Assembly (NCBI GenBank): GCA_964521865.1 | Contig: CAZFTJ010000012.1 | Span: forward strand, 62,001-126,000 | Length of the DNA stretch: 64,000 nucleotides | Direction: 5' to 3' | Origin: CAYSRJ01 sp964521865 | GTDB lineage: Bacteria; Spirochaetota; B62-G9; DRHN01 | Shown: one piece after another, positions 52,156-60,331 of the stretch | Layout: each line of letters begins with the position of its first letter | Position numbering within the stretch: position 1 is the stretch's first letter | Notes under the pieces: model-generated | What the model saw: only the letters and a program-made list of their open reading frames with translations | The model's database searches: none | Told to the model about the DNA's origin: nothing | Position numbers and translations under genes: made by a program

Positions 52156-52797
52156 TTATTTTCTTTTCTTCAACGTGCTGAAATACACAACAATGCCGAT
52201 CTTCGATTCGTTTCCAATACCCGCTTCAATACTGAAATCAGAATCCTTATCAGAGGTTGTTACGCCCGCAGCAGTCTGCTCGGTCTTTGTTTTTGAATAG
52301 CTTGCGGACAGGCTGTACTCGGCGAACAGAGAAACAAAATCGAATACAAACACCTCCACCCCCATCAACGGGCCGATAGAAAGGGGGATGCTCGTTACTT
52401 CCGTTTCAACGCCGCTTGCCTCATCCGTGGACTTGAAGTGAATATAACCTAGATCGAGAAATGCGCCTATATAGGGTGATACCCTTCCCGTCAAAAGGTG
52501 CTTCTCTATGCTGTTCCCCAGATTCAGCGTCAGGGAGCTCGAGCTGTCGATATACGAAAAATCGATGGAGCCCCGGTACGCGAACTTTTGATTGAAATAG
52601 TGCTTAACGCCGATTCCCCCCTGATAGCTTTCGATATCAAGCAGGATATCATCCACATTGAAAATGATACCGTTTTTTTTGCCCGCATATTCAGGAGAAA
52701 GCTTGAACGCCTCACCCTTCTCGAGGGCAAAGGCAACCGGCACGAAACCTGTAAAAATCACGGCAAATACAAGAACGATAATTCCACATTTTTTCAT
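52156..52797 (-). CDS. Small outer-membrane beta-barrel-like protein
   Basis: A 213-residue protein with a signal peptide ending near AFA. The mature part alternates aromatic and polar residues in strands such as GGIGVKHYFNQKFAYRGSIDFSYI and SPYIGAFLDLGYIHF, typical of 8-strand barrels of the OmpW/OmpA-like kind. GAGGT lies eight bases before the ATG. Encoded 14 bases after the FN3 lipoprotein stop, so the two are one transcript. Whether it ends in a standard aromatic beta-signal is unclear, as the last residues are basic. Confidence 0.7.
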   Translation of the reverse strand: MKKCGIIVLVFAVIFTGFVPVAFALEKGEAFKLSPEYAGKKNGIIFNVDDILLDIESYQGGIGVKHYFNQKFAYRGSIDFSYIDSSSSLTLNLGNSIEKHLLTGRVSPYIGAFLDLGYIHFKSTDEASGVETEVTSIPLSIGPLMGVEVFVFDFVSLFAEYSLSASYSKTKTEQTAAGVTTSDKDSDFSIEAGIGNESKIGIVVYFSTLKKRK

Positions 52798-52811
52798 ATT
52801 ACAGACCTCTT

Positions 52812-53237
52812 TCATTCAGATTTAACCCACAAAAGATACCACCCTCCTACCGGGTCGGCATTCGGATCGACCGATGAATGCAGGTTCGATTCTTCCCCGT
52901 TTTCCGCGACTGCGCTCACGGAAAAGTCGAACAATCCGTCTCCCAGCAGTGAATGCTGTATGGTATAATTCGGATATGGAACAGCATCTATTGTATCCAG
53001 AAGATTCCAGGTTTCCGTGTTGTGCACCCGGTAGTATACATTGTACGATTCGATGGCCATCGGGCCTGTTTCCAGACGCAGTGCAGGCGGGTCCCACTCG
53101 AGCGTAATCTCATTTGATTTCACAATAAGCTGAACCGGCTCCTGTGAAGAATCACACCCGATAAATAATAGCATGCCGAAAGCAAGGGCTAGAATTGGTA
53201 TACAGAGCCGCTTGGTTTTAAAAATGCTTATTTTCAT
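52812..53237 (-). CDS. FN3-like lipoprotein
   Basis: A 141-residue protein with a signal helix and lipobox FIGC at C28 (Phe at -3). The mature domain has EITLEWDPPALRLETGPMAIESYNVYYR and LLGDGLFDFSVSAVAENGEES, an FN3 pattern. It is the third such domain within 2.3 kb and the second with a lipid anchor. It runs opposite to the other two, in front of the outer-membrane protein gene. Confidence 0.72.
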   Translation of the reverse strand: MKISIFKTKRLCIPILALAFGMLLFIGCDSSQEPVQLIVKSNEITLEWDPPALRLETGPMAIESYNVYYRVHNTETWNLLDTIDAVPYPNYTIQHSLLGDGLFDFSVSAVAENGEESNLHSSVDPNADPVGGWYLLWVKSE

Positions 53238-53449
53238 TTTTTAGACTTTATAAGAATTGGGAAAAGCTGGCAATACACAATAAATATAAGAGTGCTTATT
53301 ATACAATATTTTAAATAAAAACAAAATAAAAAAATATAACTTCTTGTAGATTCTTGTGCCGCTTCATTGACTTTACAGGTTTTGTTCTTTATTATCTGAA
53401 AGACAAAAACAATCCATCTTTAAACAATCATTTAGAAGAAATTATAAAT

Positions 53450-54982
53450 ATGCTCGTACAAAATTTTTTAGAAAAAAGCGCTGTACGGAACCCGTATAAA
53501 ATAGCCCTCGTACACAAACACAAACGATTGAGTTACGCCGAAATCGATAAAGAAGCGAATAAATTTGCAAATGCCCTCATATCGTTCAATATCAAACCTA
53601 AAGAGCGAGTTGCAATACATCTCCCGAACAGCGTCGAAACAGTCATTTCGATATTCGGTGCACTGAAGGCTTCATGTATATTCACAGTACTCAATCCGTC
53701 GACAAAAATAGACAAACTCGTGTGCATTCTCAACAACTGCAGCGCATCGGTTCTCGTTACCGGTAATAATAATACACATTTTTATGAGAAGCTCAAAGAA
53801 CAAGTTCCCTCACTCAGACTCGTCGTAGCTGCAACCAAGGAGTTTGAAAACGGCAGAACAGATCAGGTCGTATCTTTCGATGCCCTTCTATCAGAAAACA
53901 AAACGCAAAAACCATCCTGTGTAACACAGGAACATGACATCGCCTCGATAATATATACATCAGGCAGTACAGGTGAACCCAAAGGCGTTGTGTGCGGCCA
54001 TGATAATATGCGCTTTGCAGCAAACACAATTATCCAGTACCTCGAAAACAGCCCTGACGATATTCTTATAAACGTACTCCCTCTCTCTTTCGACTATGGC
54101 CTGTACCAGCTTCTCATGGCTTTCTGTTTCGAAGGGACCCTGGTACTTGAAAACGCATTCGCCTACCCAGCCCATATTCTAAAAAAAATCGAAACAGAAA
54201 AAGTGACCGGTCTGCCCGGCGTACCGACGATATTCTCGATGCTTCTAAGACTGGATCTCGGCAAGTTCAATCTGAAAACCTTGCGATATGTTACCAATAC
54301 GGGTTCAACATTTCCACCTGAAACAATTGCGACAATTCGCAAAAAACTGCCGCACGTAAAAATATTTTCAATGTACGGCCTTACAGAATGCAAGCGGGCG
54401 CTGTATCTTCCTCCGGAAATGGTCGATAAAAAACCGAATTCCGTCGGTATCCCGATCACGGGAACCGAAGCCTGGATAGAAAACGAGGATGGTAATCGAC
54501 TCGGTCCCAATAAAACAGGGGAATTGATATTACAGGGTCCGCACGTAATGCGGGGATACTGGAACAATGAGGAGGAAACCGCCATGTGGTTTCGTCCGGG
54601 CAAGAACACGAATAATCGTATTCTGCGCAGCGGAGATCTTTTTAAAATGGACGAAGACGGATACTTCTATTTTATCGCTCGTAAAGACGATATAATAAAA
54701 TGCCGCGGTGAGAAGGTATCGCCTGTCGAAATCGAAAAAGTTCTATACACCCTTGACGGAGTGGTCGAAGCTGCGGTCGTCGGCGTGCCGGACAATCTGC
54801 TTGGTGAAGCGATACACGCGTATGTCGTCACCGATCATCACTCACTAACTGAAAAGAGTATTAAGTATCATTGCAGCACGTTTCTCGAAGACTTCATGAT
54901 TCCACAACGAATAATATTCATGAAATCACTGCCTAAAACAAGTTCAGGAAAAATTGATAAAAAATCACTCATAAAAACGTAA
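53450..54982 (+). CDS. AMP-forming acyl-CoA/acyl-ACP ligase
   Basis: A 510-residue adenylate-forming enzyme. IIYTSGSTGEPKGVV at about 197-211 is the P-loop; MYGLTECKRA, the GELxxxGP region, RSGDLFKMDEDGYFYF and the C-terminal catalytic lysine in TSSGKIDKKSL follow. It resembles ligases found with ACPs in exosortase and natural-product loci. The ATG at 53450 begins the family N-terminus (LVQNFLEKSAVRNPYKIAL); the frame is open 32 codons earlier. The following NadE-like gene is on the same strand, and ACP and AcpS genes lie just beyond on the other strand, suggesting loading of an acyl group onto ACP. Confidence 0.85.
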   Translation: MLVQNFLEKSAVRNPYKIALVHKHKRLSYAEIDKEANKFANALISFNIKPKERVAIHLPNSVETVISIFGALKASCIFTVLNPSTKIDKLVCILNNCSASVLVTGNNNTHFYEKLKEQVPSLRLVVAATKEFENGRTDQVVSFDALLSENKTQKPSCVTQEHDIASIIYTSGSTGEPKGVVCGHDNMRFAANTIIQYLENSPDDILINVLPLSFDYGLYQLLMAFCFEGTLVLENAFAYPAHILKKIETEKVTGLPGVPTIFSMLLRLDLGKFNLKTLRYVTNTGSTFPPETIATIRKKLPHVKIFSMYGLTECKRALYLPPEMVDKKPNSVGIPITGTEAWIENEDGNRLGPNKTGELILQGPHVMRGYWNNEEETAMWFRPGKNTNNRILRSGDLFKMDEDGYFYFIARKDDIIKCRGEKVSPVEIEKVLYTLDGVVEAAVVGVPDNLLGEAIHAYVVTDHHSLTEKSIKYHCSTFLEDFMIPQRIIFMKSLPKTSSGKIDKKSLIKT

Positions 54983-55053
54983 ATACGTAACAAAAAATTA
55001 TATTCCGTGATAAACTTCATAGCAAGCATTTATACAACCTGGAGGAAGATGTA

Positions 55054-56049
55054 ATGGGCATTGATATTACGTTTTCACAAGAAACCCTGAAAATAGACAC
55101 TAAAAAAGAGACAGAACGAATTGTTGAAAAAATTCAGAATCTCTACCGTACTAAATTCATGAAAACCGGTGCAGTCGTCGCCCTTTCCGGCGGAATCGAC
55201 AGCAGTGTTGTTGCAGCACTCTGCGTTCGTGCGCTTGGAAAAGATCACGTCACCGGGCTTCTGATGCCCGAAAAGGAATCATCAGCCGAAACTTTACAAC
55301 TCAGCAAAAGCATTGTAGAAAACCTTGAAATCGACTCGGTATTTACCGATATTACACCTGTTCTCGATGCCCTTGGTTGTTATCAGAATCGGGATAAAGC
55401 AATTAAACAAATCATCCCGGAATACACAACCGAGTACAAGGTCAAAATCAGCCTCCCCCCTGTTCTAAACGGCAATACCTTCAGACTCTTTTATTTGACC
55501 GTCGTATCACCTGAGGGAAAAACAATAAGAAAAAGGCTGACTTCCTCCGTACACAGAGGAATCGTCGCTGCGATGAACTTTAAGCAGAGAGTAAGAAAGA
55601 TGCTCGAGTACTATCATGCCGACCGGCTCAACTACACGGTCGCTGGCACTTCAAATCGTCTCGAGCACGACCAGGGTTTTTTTGTAAAACTGGGAGACGG
55701 AGCCGGTGACTTTAAACCGATCGTTCACCTGTATAAAACCCAGATATATCTACTGGCCGAATACCTTGGAATACCGGATGAAATTCAAAACAGAAGACCA
55801 ACCCCCGATACCTACTCCCTCCCCCTTTCATCGGAGGAGTTCTACTTTACTCTGCCATTCGAAAAAATGGATCTCTGTATCTATGGAATGAACAACGATA
55901 TACTGATAGAGGATGTAGCAAAGGCAACTGAACTCTCGATTGATGAAGTACGGCAGGTATACCGTGAAATTGAAAGAAAAAGGCAGGCGACCAGCTATCT
56001 CCACCTGCCGCCTCAATTTATTGAAGAAATCAATGAGGTACCGGTTTAA
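55054..56049 (+). CDS. NadE-like NAD synthase / amidoligase family protein
   Basis: A 331-residue N-type ATP pyrophosphatase. VVALSGGIDSSVVAALC is the SGGxDS loop, and VAGTSNRLEHDQGFFVKLGDGAGDFKPIVHLYKTQ fits NadE, as does RRPTPDTY. The protein is about 60 residues longer than a usual ammonia-dependent NadE, with an insert around 110-170 that includes PPVLNGNTFRLFYLTVV. No glutaminase domain is fused. Its place between an acyl ligase and an ACP gene suggests it may amidate a pathway intermediate rather than make NAD. GGAGG precedes the ATG. Confidence 0.75.
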   Translation: MGIDITFSQETLKIDTKKETERIVEKIQNLYRTKFMKTGAVVALSGGIDSSVVAALCVRALGKDHVTGLLMPEKESSAETLQLSKSIVENLEIDSVFTDITPVLDALGCYQNRDKAIKQIIPEYTTEYKVKISLPPVLNGNTFRLFYLTVVSPEGKTIRKRLTSSVHRGIVAAMNFKQRVRKMLEYYHADRLNYTVAGTSNRLEHDQGFFVKLGDGAGDFKPIVHLYKTQIYLLAEYLGIPDEIQNRRPTPDTYSLPLSSEEFYFTLPFEKMDLCIYGMNNDILIEDVAKATELSIDEVRQVYREIERKRQATSYLHLPPQFIEEINEVPV

Positions 56050-56059
56050 TAGTACTTGT

Positions 56060-56344
56060 TTAAGTTGAACCACCGTTAACTTTTTTGATTATATAGCCTG
56101 CAACATTTGCGAGTGAGTCTAGATTCTCCGGTACCAGTTCTTCATCTTCACAGGTGATACCGTATTCCTTTTCTATAAACTCGACAAGCTCCAGAATACC
56201 GATCGAATCGAGCAATCCGTTTTCAAGAAATGAATCCTTATCGGAAAAAGGTATTTCATTTATACCAAACATAAACATTTTAATGATAAATCGCTTTACT
56301 TCTTTTTTAATATCATCAGGTGAAAGCGCCAATTTTTTTTGCAT
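56060..56344 (-). CDS. Acyl carrier protein
   Basis: A 94-residue acidic four-helix protein with LLDSIGILELVEFIEKEYG; S47 of DSIG is the phosphopantetheine site. It is not the fatty-acid ACP by sequence (DSL is usual) and is likely dedicated to this cluster. Its start is two bases after the AcpS stop, so carrier and activating enzyme are made together. It ends 11 bases from the NadE-like gene, tail to tail. Confidence 0.85.
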   Translation of the reverse strand: MQKKLALSPDDIKKEVKRFIIKMFMFGINEIPFSDKDSFLENGLLDSIGILELVEFIEKEYGITCEDEELVPENLDSLANVAGYIIKKVNGGST

Positions 56345-56346
56345 GT

Positions 56347-56733
56347 TCAGTAATCTCCTTCCAGAACAGCTACGGCAACCGCGTATTGCTCGCAATGCGA
56401 TATTGATATTTGAATTGATTTGATATGTAAAAGTTCTTTCTGCCTCTGTATTTTCCCCGAACAATAAACCATCGGATCACTTTTCTCTGAATGTCTGATT
56501 TCAATCTCTTTCCATGGCAATGAAGAATCCCAGCTCAGGTTCATCGCTTTGTAAACGGCCTCTTTTGCCGCCAGTTTCCCTGCGAAACGATGAAATGTAT
56601 CGGCTTTGGAATTACAGAATGCTATCTCATCTTTCGTAAAACATCTCGTCAAAAATGTTTTATTAGAATCCCGCACCATCTTTTTTAATCGTGCGACTTC
56701 AACAATATCTATACCTATACCTTTTATCATCAC
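56347..56733 (-). CDS. acpS: Holo-ACP synthase (AcpS type)
   Basis: A 128-residue phosphopantetheinyl transferase. GIGIDIVEVARLKKMV (with catalytic Asp), FAGKLAAKEAVYKAM (Glu and Lys) and ISISHCEQYAVAVAVL are the three AcpS motifs. It transfers 4'-phosphopantetheine from CoA to the serine of ACP. Coupled to the ACP gene two bases later. May be the housekeeping enzyme or one specific to this cluster. Confidence 0.9.
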   Translation of the reverse strand: MMIKGIGIDIVEVARLKKMVRDSNKTFLTRCFTKDEIAFCNSKADTFHRFAGKLAAKEAVYKAMNLSWDSSLPWKEIEIRHSEKSDPMVYCSGKIQRQKELLHIKSIQISISHCEQYAVAVAVLEGDY

Positions 56734-56765
56734 CCGTTGTTTATATCAAACGATTTTTAAGTCAA

Positions 56766-57092
56766 TTAGAAATCCGTTATGACAACAGACTTCACATCAC
56801 CGTCAAAAACCTCAAAACTAAGCGTATATGTTCCGCCGAATTCGACATATGTGGCATTTATAGCCACAGCTTTCGGATCATTCGAGCCTCCCTCCCATTC
56901 TATAATCCATTCTGCGACAGCATTGTTTGCTATTATTTTTGAATCTCCATTCACTGTTGTATTGAGTGAATATCCGTTGACATTCTGGTTTTTCACCTGT
57001 ACCGTTGCCTCAAGACTTTTCAAATTAATGCCGCATGAAAAGGTTAGTCCGAAAAAAATCATTATAATAAGAATTCTATATAACCTTCTCAT
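56766..57092 (-). CDS. Small lipoprotein, function unknown
   Basis: A 108-residue protein. The N-terminus RRLYRILII is followed by a hydrophobic run and TFSC, with a likely lipidated C20. The mature domain is beta-rich with GGTYTLSFEVFDGDVKSVVI, somewhat immunoglobulin-like. No family recognised. It lies between acpS and the acetyltransferase on the same strand. Confidence 0.6.
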   Translation of the reverse strand: MRRLYRILIIMIFFGLTFSCGINLKSLEATVQVKNQNVNGYSLNTTVNGDSKIIANNAVAEWIIEWEGGSNDPKAVAINATYVEFGGTYTLSFEVFDGDVKSVVITDF

Positions 57093-57142
57093 AAAATACC
57101 TCCATTAACAAATTGAATCGTTCCTTGCACGAAACACAAATC

Positions 57143-57655
57143 CTAATCTGAGTGTATTTTTTTCAGGTTTCTATAAAACTGCCAGATAGGCGTAGTTACT
57201 CCAAGAGGAATGCCGCATCGGGCAACAGGATGAGCGGGATTTCCCTGAACCATCGTGTGTGGAGGTATCGAATGAGTTACTACACTGCCGGCCATTACAA
57301 CCGAGCCGGTTCCGATCTTTACATTCGGCATGATAACCACTCTAGGTCCTATGAAAACATCATCCTCTATCCGAACAGATTTATTCGTCTGGTGCCTGGT
57401 TGCATAGTTAAATTCTAAATTATCAAAATGTGCAATTATAATGCACCGAATACCTATTACTACTCTATCACCGATTGATACTTGGTGCGGGTGTGAAGTA
57501 TCGATAAGCGTATCGGTACCGATGAAAACACCTTTTCCAATCGAAACTCCACGCAACCGATGGAAAAAAACCCTGAGTGATTTAGAACCGGGAGAATACC
57601 GGGCAATAAATTGCAAGAATCGGTTTACAATACCTCTTATAAGTTTTTCATTCAT
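57143..57655 (-). CDS. Left-handed beta-helix acetyltransferase (hexapeptide)
   Basis: A 170-residue protein with hexapeptide repeats, for example VSIGKGVFIGTDTLI, VSIGDRVVIG and VRIEDDVFIGPRVVIMPNVKIG, ending in VVMAGSVVTHSIPPHTMVQGNPA, typical of maltose/colanic acid/serine O-acetyltransferases. It moves an acetyl group from acetyl-CoA to a sugar or other hydroxyl. Encoded eight bases after ubiX. Likely decorates the glycan of this cluster. Confidence 0.85.
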   Translation of the reverse strand: MNEKLIRGIVNRFLQFIARYSPGSKSLRVFFHRLRGVSIGKGVFIGTDTLIDTSHPHQVSIGDRVVIGIRCIIIAHFDNLEFNYATRHQTNKSVRIEDDVFIGPRVVIMPNVKIGTGSVVMAGSVVTHSIPPHTMVQGNPAHPVARCGIPLGVTTPIWQFYRNLKKIHSD

Positions 57656-57662
57656 ACAGAAC

Positions 57663-58229
57663 TCATCTTATATTCGCACCATTCCACCTTTTATATAGCG
57701 TATGGTTAATTTGCAGTAGATCGAGCACCTTACCTACCGTATGTTTAATAATATCATCAATGCTCTCGGGGCACTGGTAAAAAGCCGGGATAGGTGGAAA
57801 AATTATACCTCCAAGTTCGGCGACACGGGTCATTAATTGCAAATGGCCTAAATGAAAAGGAGCTTCTCTGACACAAACGATAAGGCGCCTTCTTTCTTTT
57901 AAAATAACATCCGCAGCCCTTGAAATAAGATTCGAAGAATATGAATGAGCGATTGCAGACAGTGTCTTGATTGAACAAGGCAGTATAACCATCCCGTCGG
58001 TTATAAATGATCCGCTTGAAATGGGAGAGGATAACTCATTGTCATTATATACTTTAGACGCCAGTGCAGCTACCTGATCCACAGAATATGCCGTCTCCTG
58101 GGAAATAATAAGTTTTGCATTATCAGTCATAACGAGATGAGATTCCACCTTCTCTTGAATCGCCTCTAGCAGGCGAATTCCGTATATTGCGCCGGACGCT
58201 CCGCTGAGTCCTATAATTAAACGCTTCAT
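57663..58229 (-). CDS. ubiX: UbiX-type flavin prenyltransferase
   Basis: A 188-residue flavoprotein. IIGLSGASGAIYGIRLLE at the N-terminus, LPCSIKTLSAIAHS, LIVCVREAPFHLGHLQLM and FPPIPAFYQ are family marks. It makes prenylated FMN, the cofactor that UbiD decarboxylases require. A UbiD-like gene lies about 1 kb upstream on the same strand, separated by the propeller gene. A TTG two codons earlier is an alternative start. Confidence 0.92.
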   Translation of the reverse strand: MKRLIIGLSGASGAIYGIRLLEAIQEKVESHLVMTDNAKLIISQETAYSVDQVAALASKVYNDNELSSPISSGSFITDGMVILPCSIKTLSAIAHSYSSNLISRAADVILKERRRLIVCVREAPFHLGHLQLMTRVAELGGIIFPPIPAFYQCPESIDDIIKHTVGKVLDLLQINHTLYKRWNGANIR

Positions 58230-58270
58230 TAACAATTAACCGATGTCAGTATTTCAGTATAGTCGAAATA

Positions 58271-59248
58271 TTAATATTCTATACTGACAGCAAGATATTT
58301 ACGATAGCCGTCAACACAGGCTAACCACATTCCTGAATCAAGCCGATAGGGATCTATGTTATGCATGCCATGTCTGTTCCACCCTTGTCTGCCTGGTTGT
58401 AAAATAGGATTATTTATTAATTTCTTTTCTGCAAAATGTGTTTTGGTAAGTTCAGTAACTTCATAGGCGTTTAATACTTTACCGTATGTCGGCTGACTGT
58501 CTTGTGCGAATCGTATTATTTTACCGTTAATAACGCTTACTCTTCCGCCAGGCCGAGCCTTTTCTGCATCATTTCTAATGATCGGATTCTCAGGATGGGG
58601 GATCCACGGACCGAGCAAATTATCAGAATAATATATATTCATGGTATTATGCGTATATGGTTTTGTGCAGGTAAATATCCACCACGTTTTATTATAATAA
58701 AGCAACGAAGAATCAGCATACAAACCTTTAAGTAAAACTTTTTCTTTTTCCCATTTGAGTGGAAAATCAACCGCTCTGTACAGAATGAGGGCCTTTGCCT
58801 CAGCACTTTCCGGAATCATGTAATACTCATTCTGCCACCTGAACACGTAGGGATAGGAAAGATGAAACGGTTCGTCCAGTACAATCTTTTTATATTTCCA
58901 GTGGAATCCATCTTCACTTGTGGCACATCCGATATCGCCCTGACTTGTAAGCGCATTGACCACCTCGAAAAACATGTACCATTTGTTGTCTTTTTTAATC
59001 ATAAACGGATCGGCAACGTACTTAGCCTTGACATCGGTAACGTCAAATGGCGTTAACACAGGGTTGTCTATACCGCGAGCCGGTTTCAGGTCATCAAAGG
59101 AGCTTCCAGCATATATGCCGATAGACCACACACTTTCAGTCGATACGGCAACCCTATCTTGTACCTTCAAGATAAGAAGTCCGATTGCAAAAAAAACAAT
59201 GACAAGAGACAGTATTCCTGTTACTAATAATACAAAATATTTTTTCAC
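58271..59248 (-). CDS. Membrane-anchored GH43/32-like beta-propeller enzyme
   Basis: A 325-residue protein with an N-terminal membrane helix at about 5-28 and a five-bladed propeller. VADPFMIKKDNKWYMFFEVVN, IGCATSEDGFHWKYKKIV, SYPYVFRW and ADSSLLYYNKTWWIF resemble the glycosidase-like propeller also seen as the N-terminal domain of glucosamine inositolphosphorylceramide transferase. Asp residues at the start of blades may be catalytic. It probably binds or trims a sugar chain outside the cytoplasm; true activity unknown. Confidence 0.65.
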   Translation of the reverse strand: MKKYFVLLVTGILSLVIVFFAIGLLILKVQDRVAVSTESVWSIGIYAGSSFDDLKPARGIDNPVLTPFDVTDVKAKYVADPFMIKKDNKWYMFFEVVNALTSQGDIGCATSEDGFHWKYKKIVLDEPFHLSYPYVFRWQNEYYMIPESAEAKALILYRAVDFPLKWEKEKVLLKGLYADSSLLYYNKTWWIFTCTKPYTHNTMNIYYSDNLLGPWIPHPENPIIRNDAEKARPGGRVSVINGKIIRFAQDSQPTYGKVLNAYEVTELTKTHFAEKKLINNPILQPGRQGWNRHGMHNIDPYRLDSGMWLACVDGYRKYLAVSIEY

Positions 59249-59266
59249 GATGATATCTCTGGTACT

Positions 59267-60328
59267 CTACCGTCTGAAAAATTTACTGAGAAATTGAGTT
59301 GCTCTGCCGCTTAATTGAAAGGCACGAAATGCCTGCTTCTGCAAAAGGTAGTTCTGTACCTTTTGACGCATTTTCGATCCATGAAAATCCACAAGATGAC
59401 ATTGTGAAAGAAATGAATAGAGAATATGATCTTCAGCACCCGGATAACCTACTACAGCGCCACGGAAAATCGGGTCGTTCCTGTGCATGATACACGTAAC
59501 TTCAAAGCGATATGCATTATAATTGGTATTCGGAATACCGGCATAGTCGAGAAAAGGGCCATCTGTAACTCTGATACCGGGATCGATGAGCCCTTCTAGA
59601 ACGATTTCAGCATGAGCCGGCACTTCGAGATCAACAGTTTTGCATTTAATGAGTTCGACCGGTTTTTCACAGAGTGCACCTGATTTCGTGTACTCATCCA
59701 CACCAAATGGGAAGGCACTTGCTGCAACTATTACAAGCGCCTCATTTACGCCGATCGCAACTGCCATCTCAAGATGCCTTCCACACGACTTCGCCTTCTG
59801 TACATGATATGCCAGGTGGCTCTTTGGAGAAACACTGATGGTTGTGTGCGTGGAATCGAGAACCATCATCCGATATACACCAATATTTCTTATACCCGTG
59901 TCAGGGTCCTTCGACACATTTAAATGCCAAGTACCTATATATCTACCACCATCAGCAATATTCCACCAGGGTGCGGGGAGTTTAAAAAGATCAACATCAT
60001 CTCCTAGTAAAACATTTTCCTCTACACTGCCCTTTTCGATCATTACAGGATCGACCGTTTCAGATACCCGTTGCTGAAAAACTCGCAACAATTTTTGATC
60101 ATGTGTCGATACATCCATGCCAAGTACGAGCGCAATCTTCGAATAATCACAAAGTATATTCGTGACCAATTGAAAACCCGGGTAATCTTCAATGTTTTCG
60201 AAGAGGAGCGGTGTTGAATTCATTTTTGTAATGCTACCAATCTCATGGTAGATGTCTACTTGGTTCTTTAATCTAGATAAAATCGATGAATGATCTAAAA
60301 TGGAGATAATGTCCCGAATGCCTTTCAT
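59267..60328 (-). CDS. UbiD-family decarboxylase, C-terminally short
   Basis: A 353-residue protein, roughly 100 or more residues shorter than usual UbiD (about 450-500). The N-terminal and prFMN-binding parts are well kept: DTGIRNIGVYRMMVLD with the catalytic Arg, AIGVNEALVIVAASAFPFG, and AEIVLEGLIDPGIRVTDGPFLD, where Asp stands for the usual Glu of EGPF. The sequence stops soon after VVGYPGAEDHILYSFLSQ, where the C-terminal dimer domain normally follows. It may be inactive, act on an unusual aryl or acryl acid, or be a natural short form. Starts four bases after the glycosyltransferase stop. Confidence 0.75.
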   Translation of the reverse strand: MKGIRDIISILDHSSILSRLKNQVDIYHEIGSITKMNSTPLLFENIEDYPGFQLVTNILCDYSKIALVLGMDVSTHDQKLLRVFQQRVSETVDPVMIEKGSVEENVLLGDDVDLFKLPAPWWNIADGGRYIGTWHLNVSKDPDTGIRNIGVYRMMVLDSTHTTISVSPKSHLAYHVQKAKSCGRHLEMAVAIGVNEALVIVAASAFPFGVDEYTKSGALCEKPVELIKCKTVDLEVPAHAEIVLEGLIDPGIRVTDGPFLDYAGIPNTNYNAYRFEVTCIMHRNDPIFRGAVVGYPGAEDHILYSFLSQCHLVDFHGSKMRQKVQNYLLQKQAFRAFQLSGRATQFLSKFFRR

Positions 60329-60331
60329 TAA

